Shown here: in pieces, positions 62,445 to 64,000 of the stretch
How the letters are laid out: each line of letters begins with the position of its first letter
Position numbering within the stretch: position 1 is the stretch's first letter
Assembly (NCBI RefSeq): GCF_008085905.1
Contig: NZ_VSFF01000005.1
Span: forward strand, 372,001-436,000
Direction of reading: 5' to 3'
Source: Actinomadura syzygii
GTDB lineage: Bacteria; Actinomycetota; Actinomycetes; Streptosporangiales; Streptosporangiaceae
DNA length: 64,000 nucleotides
Notes under the pieces: model-generated
The model's input: the letters and a program-made list of their open reading frames with translations, nothing else
The model's database searches: none
Told to the model about the DNA's origin: nothing
Translations under genes and position numbers: made by a program

Positions 62445-63605
62445 TCACAGGCTGCTCTTGTACACGAGCCGGTTCGCCTGCTGCTTCAGCCGCTTGAGGC
62501 TGTGGGTGGAATTGTCGTTCAGCCATTTCTGCACTTGCGAGAACGTGGCCGTCTTGTGGGTGGACAGGTACAGCGCCGCGACGCCGGTCACGTGCGGGGC
62601 CGCCATGGACGTCCCGGAAAGCGACTTCGTGCCGCCGCCCGGCCAGGTGGACGGGATGCTGTAGCCGGGGGCGCTGATGTCCACGCACTTGCCCCAGTTG
62701 GAGAAGTCGGCGCGGTTGTCGTAGACGGTCGACGCCCCGACCGTCATGACCCAGCTCGCGCCGGACGGCGAGAACTTGCAGGCGTCCTTGTTGTCGTTGC
62801 CCGCGGCGACGGTCACGAAGACACCGGACTTGGAGAGGTTCGCCACCGCGGTGTTCACCGCCGCCGAGCTCGGTCCCCCGACCGAGAGGTTCGCCACGGC
62901 CGGCTTGGCGGCGTGGCCGCGCAGCCAGTTGGCGGCCTCGACGATGTCGGACATGTAGCCGTAGCCGTCGCAGTCCAGGATGCGCAGCGCCCGCAGGTTG
63001 ACGTTCTTGGCGACGCCGTAGGTCTTGGAGCCGATCGTCCCCGCGACGTGGGTCCCGTGGCCGTTGCAGTCGTTGCCGTCGCTGAAGCTGGACGCCCACC
63101 ACGCGATGGACGCGCGCCCGCCGAAGTTCGGGTGGGTCACGTCCAGGCCGGTGTCGATGACGTACGCGTTGACCCCGCTCCCGGTCGACTTGTACGTGTA
63201 GCTCTTGGAGAGCGTCCGGGACCGCTGGTCGATGCGGTCGAGGCCCCAGGACAGCGGCGCCTTCTGCGTGGTGTTGACCGAGATGACCTGGTCCTGCTCG
63301 ATCGCCGCGACGCGGCTGTCGTGCTGGAGCTTGCCGAGCTGGTCGCCGGTCAGCCGGGCGGCGAACCCGTTGAGGACGCCGTCGAACCGCCGCACCCCCG
63401 CGGCCCTGACCTTCTTCGCCGTGGCGTCGGGGGAGGCCCCGGCCTTCAGCGTGACGATGTACTGGCCAGGCACCGGCTTCCCCGTCGCAGCCGTGACCTT
63501 GACGGCGGCCGAGCCGTCGGAGGCGAGCACCGGAAACGCCGCGGCGCCCCCGACGCACGCGGCGACGGCTCCGATCAGCAACAGCCTTCGGTGGACAGTC
63601 CGCAA
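62445..63605 (-). CDS. Secreted subtilisin-like serine protease (S8)
   Basis: A 386-residue exported proteinase. The start is read as TTG 63605, since AAGGAG sits six bases upstream and a signal peptide (VHRRLLLIGAVAACVGGAAA) follows at once; ATG 63632 is the alternative. The inhibitor I9 propeptide (~residues 40-115, GQYIVTLKAGASPDATAKKV) precedes the catalytic domain: Asp in NAYVIDTGLDVTHPNFGG, His in CNGHGTHVAGTIG, oxyanion Asn in VTVAAGNDNKDAC, Ser in LSGTSMAAPHVTGVAAL. Proteinase-K-like with extra cysteines. It would self-process and degrade proteins outside the cell. Confidence 0.92.
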   Translation of the reverse strand: MRTVHRRLLLIGAVAACVGGAAAFPVLASDGSAAVKVTAATGKPVPGQYIVTLKAGASPDATAKKVRAAGVRRFDGVLNGFAARLTGDQLGKLQHDSRVAAIEQDQVISVNTTQKAPLSWGLDRIDQRSRTLSKSYTYKSTGSGVNAYVIDTGLDVTHPNFGGRASIAWWASSFSDGNDCNGHGTHVAGTIGSKTYGVAKNVNLRALRILDCDGYGYMSDIVEAANWLRGHAAKPAVANLSVGGPSSAAVNTAVANLSKSGVFVTVAAGNDNKDACKFSPSGASWVMTVGASTVYDNRADFSNWGKCVDISAPGYSIPSTWPGGGTKSLSGTSMAAPHVTGVAALYLSTHKTATFSQVQKWLNDNSTHSLKRLKQQANRLVYKSSL

Positions 63606-63776
63606 GGCCTCTCCTTCCCCCGTGGGCCGCATCGAAGGGCCCGCTAGATGATCGATGATTTCGATCGAGGGAACCTTAGCCGAGCTGTCCTGATTTAGGA
63701 CGTTAAAGCGGGCGAATTACCACCTGTGGACACCCGGATCTTCCGGAACCCACCCGTTCCGGAGCGAATCGGGAAT

Positions 63777-64000
63777 TCAGCCGCGGTTCAGACGACCGCC
63801 GTAGCCGAGGGACGTGCCGGGCCTGCTCCACGTGTACTGGAGCGTGCCGTCCGGCTGCCGCGAGACCTGGACGACGCCCGCCGTGCACGGCTTCGCGATG
63901 GACAGCGACATCTTCAGCGCGCTCTCGGTCCCCCTGGTCAGCGTCAGGGTGCCGGTGCACCCTTCTCGCTGGTAGAAGGCCGTGCCGGTCGTCCCGCCCG
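63777..64000 (-). CDS. C-terminal end of a secreted/kinase-type extracellular domain protein (partial)
   Basis: Runs off the right edge; only the last ~74 residues are seen and the stop is at 63777-63779. My own translation gives GCTGTLTLTRGTESALKMSL, then IAKPCTAGVVQVSRQPDGTL, QYTWSRPG and a terminal GGRLNRG. Two cysteines and the C-x-G-x-L...G-x-V...L-x-Y-x-W pattern match the beta-rich outer domain at the C-terminus of many actinobacterial Ser/Thr kinases. The rest of the gene, and whether a kinase domain is present, lies outside the window. Confidence 0.55.
   Translation of the reverse strand, partial: GGTTGTAFYQREGCTGTLTLTRGTESALKMSLSIAKPCTAGVVQVSRQPDGTLQYTWSRPGTSLGYGGRLNRG

Overview
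The window is uniformly GC-rich, dense in genes and rich in GTG starts. It carries lineage markers of a filamentous actinobacterium: a WhiB protein, a mycobacterial-type SigE, an extracytoplasmic-domain Ser/Thr kinase, two helix-turn-helix/DUF397 modules, FadE5 and Spo0M. An Actinomadura-like (Streptosporangiales) chromosome is the best guess, made from gene content alone. No rRNA, tRNA, CRISPR array, insertion sequence or prophage was seen.

Layout. 1-5.4 kb: a partial YceI gene with a tandem operator, an L,D-transpeptidase lipoprotein, a secreted protein ending in LPVTG, an HATPase/HTH/DUF397 regulatory module and a small gene coupled to a nucleotidyltransferase. 5.4-12.9 kb: sigE, an acyl-CoA synthetase, a Ser/Thr kinase, a short Rho and an enoyl-CoA hydratase. 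13-18.6 kb: a NarL-type two-component system and an MMPL exporter that share an inverted-repeat operator. 18.7-25.6 kb: a polysaccharide deacetylase, a FetB-like permease and an IclR-controlled D-amino-acid catabolic operon (PLP enzyme, N-acyl-D-amino-acid deacylase, GntP permease). 25.6-33.2 kb: TetR, MFS, a GAF-LuxR regulator divergent from a ferredoxin/MBL fusion, and two translationally coupled acyl-CoA synthetases. 33.3-39.5 kb: an accessory stretch with an FAD/NAD(P) protein, a PEP-utilising-enzyme homologue, a three-gene cassette of unknown small proteins and a second HTH/DUF397 module.

39.6-46.4 kb: GNAT, WhiB, rhomboid protease, SDR, a beta-solenoid membrane protein, Spo0M, a guanidinium exporter under a guanidine-III riboswitch, and a UDP-sugar dehydrogenase. 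46.6-55.9 kb: FadE5, an OmpA-domain lipoprotein, E1alpha/E1beta/E2 of a 2-oxoacid dehydrogenase, and a second beta-solenoid protein. 56-61.2 kb: purS, an HATPase gene, purQ and a purL extended at its N-terminus by about 400 residues with some 22 TGPQP-type repeats. 61.3-64 kb: a secreted coiled-coil protein, a subtilisin and the end of a further extracellular-domain gene.

Most exceptional: the repeat-bearing PurL, the guanidine-III riboswitch upstream of an SMR gene, the FAD protein/PEP-enzyme pair, the operator shared by the two-component system and the MMPL gene, and tandem palindromes upstream of the WhiB gene. Everything here is from reading the sequence; no database search was possible.
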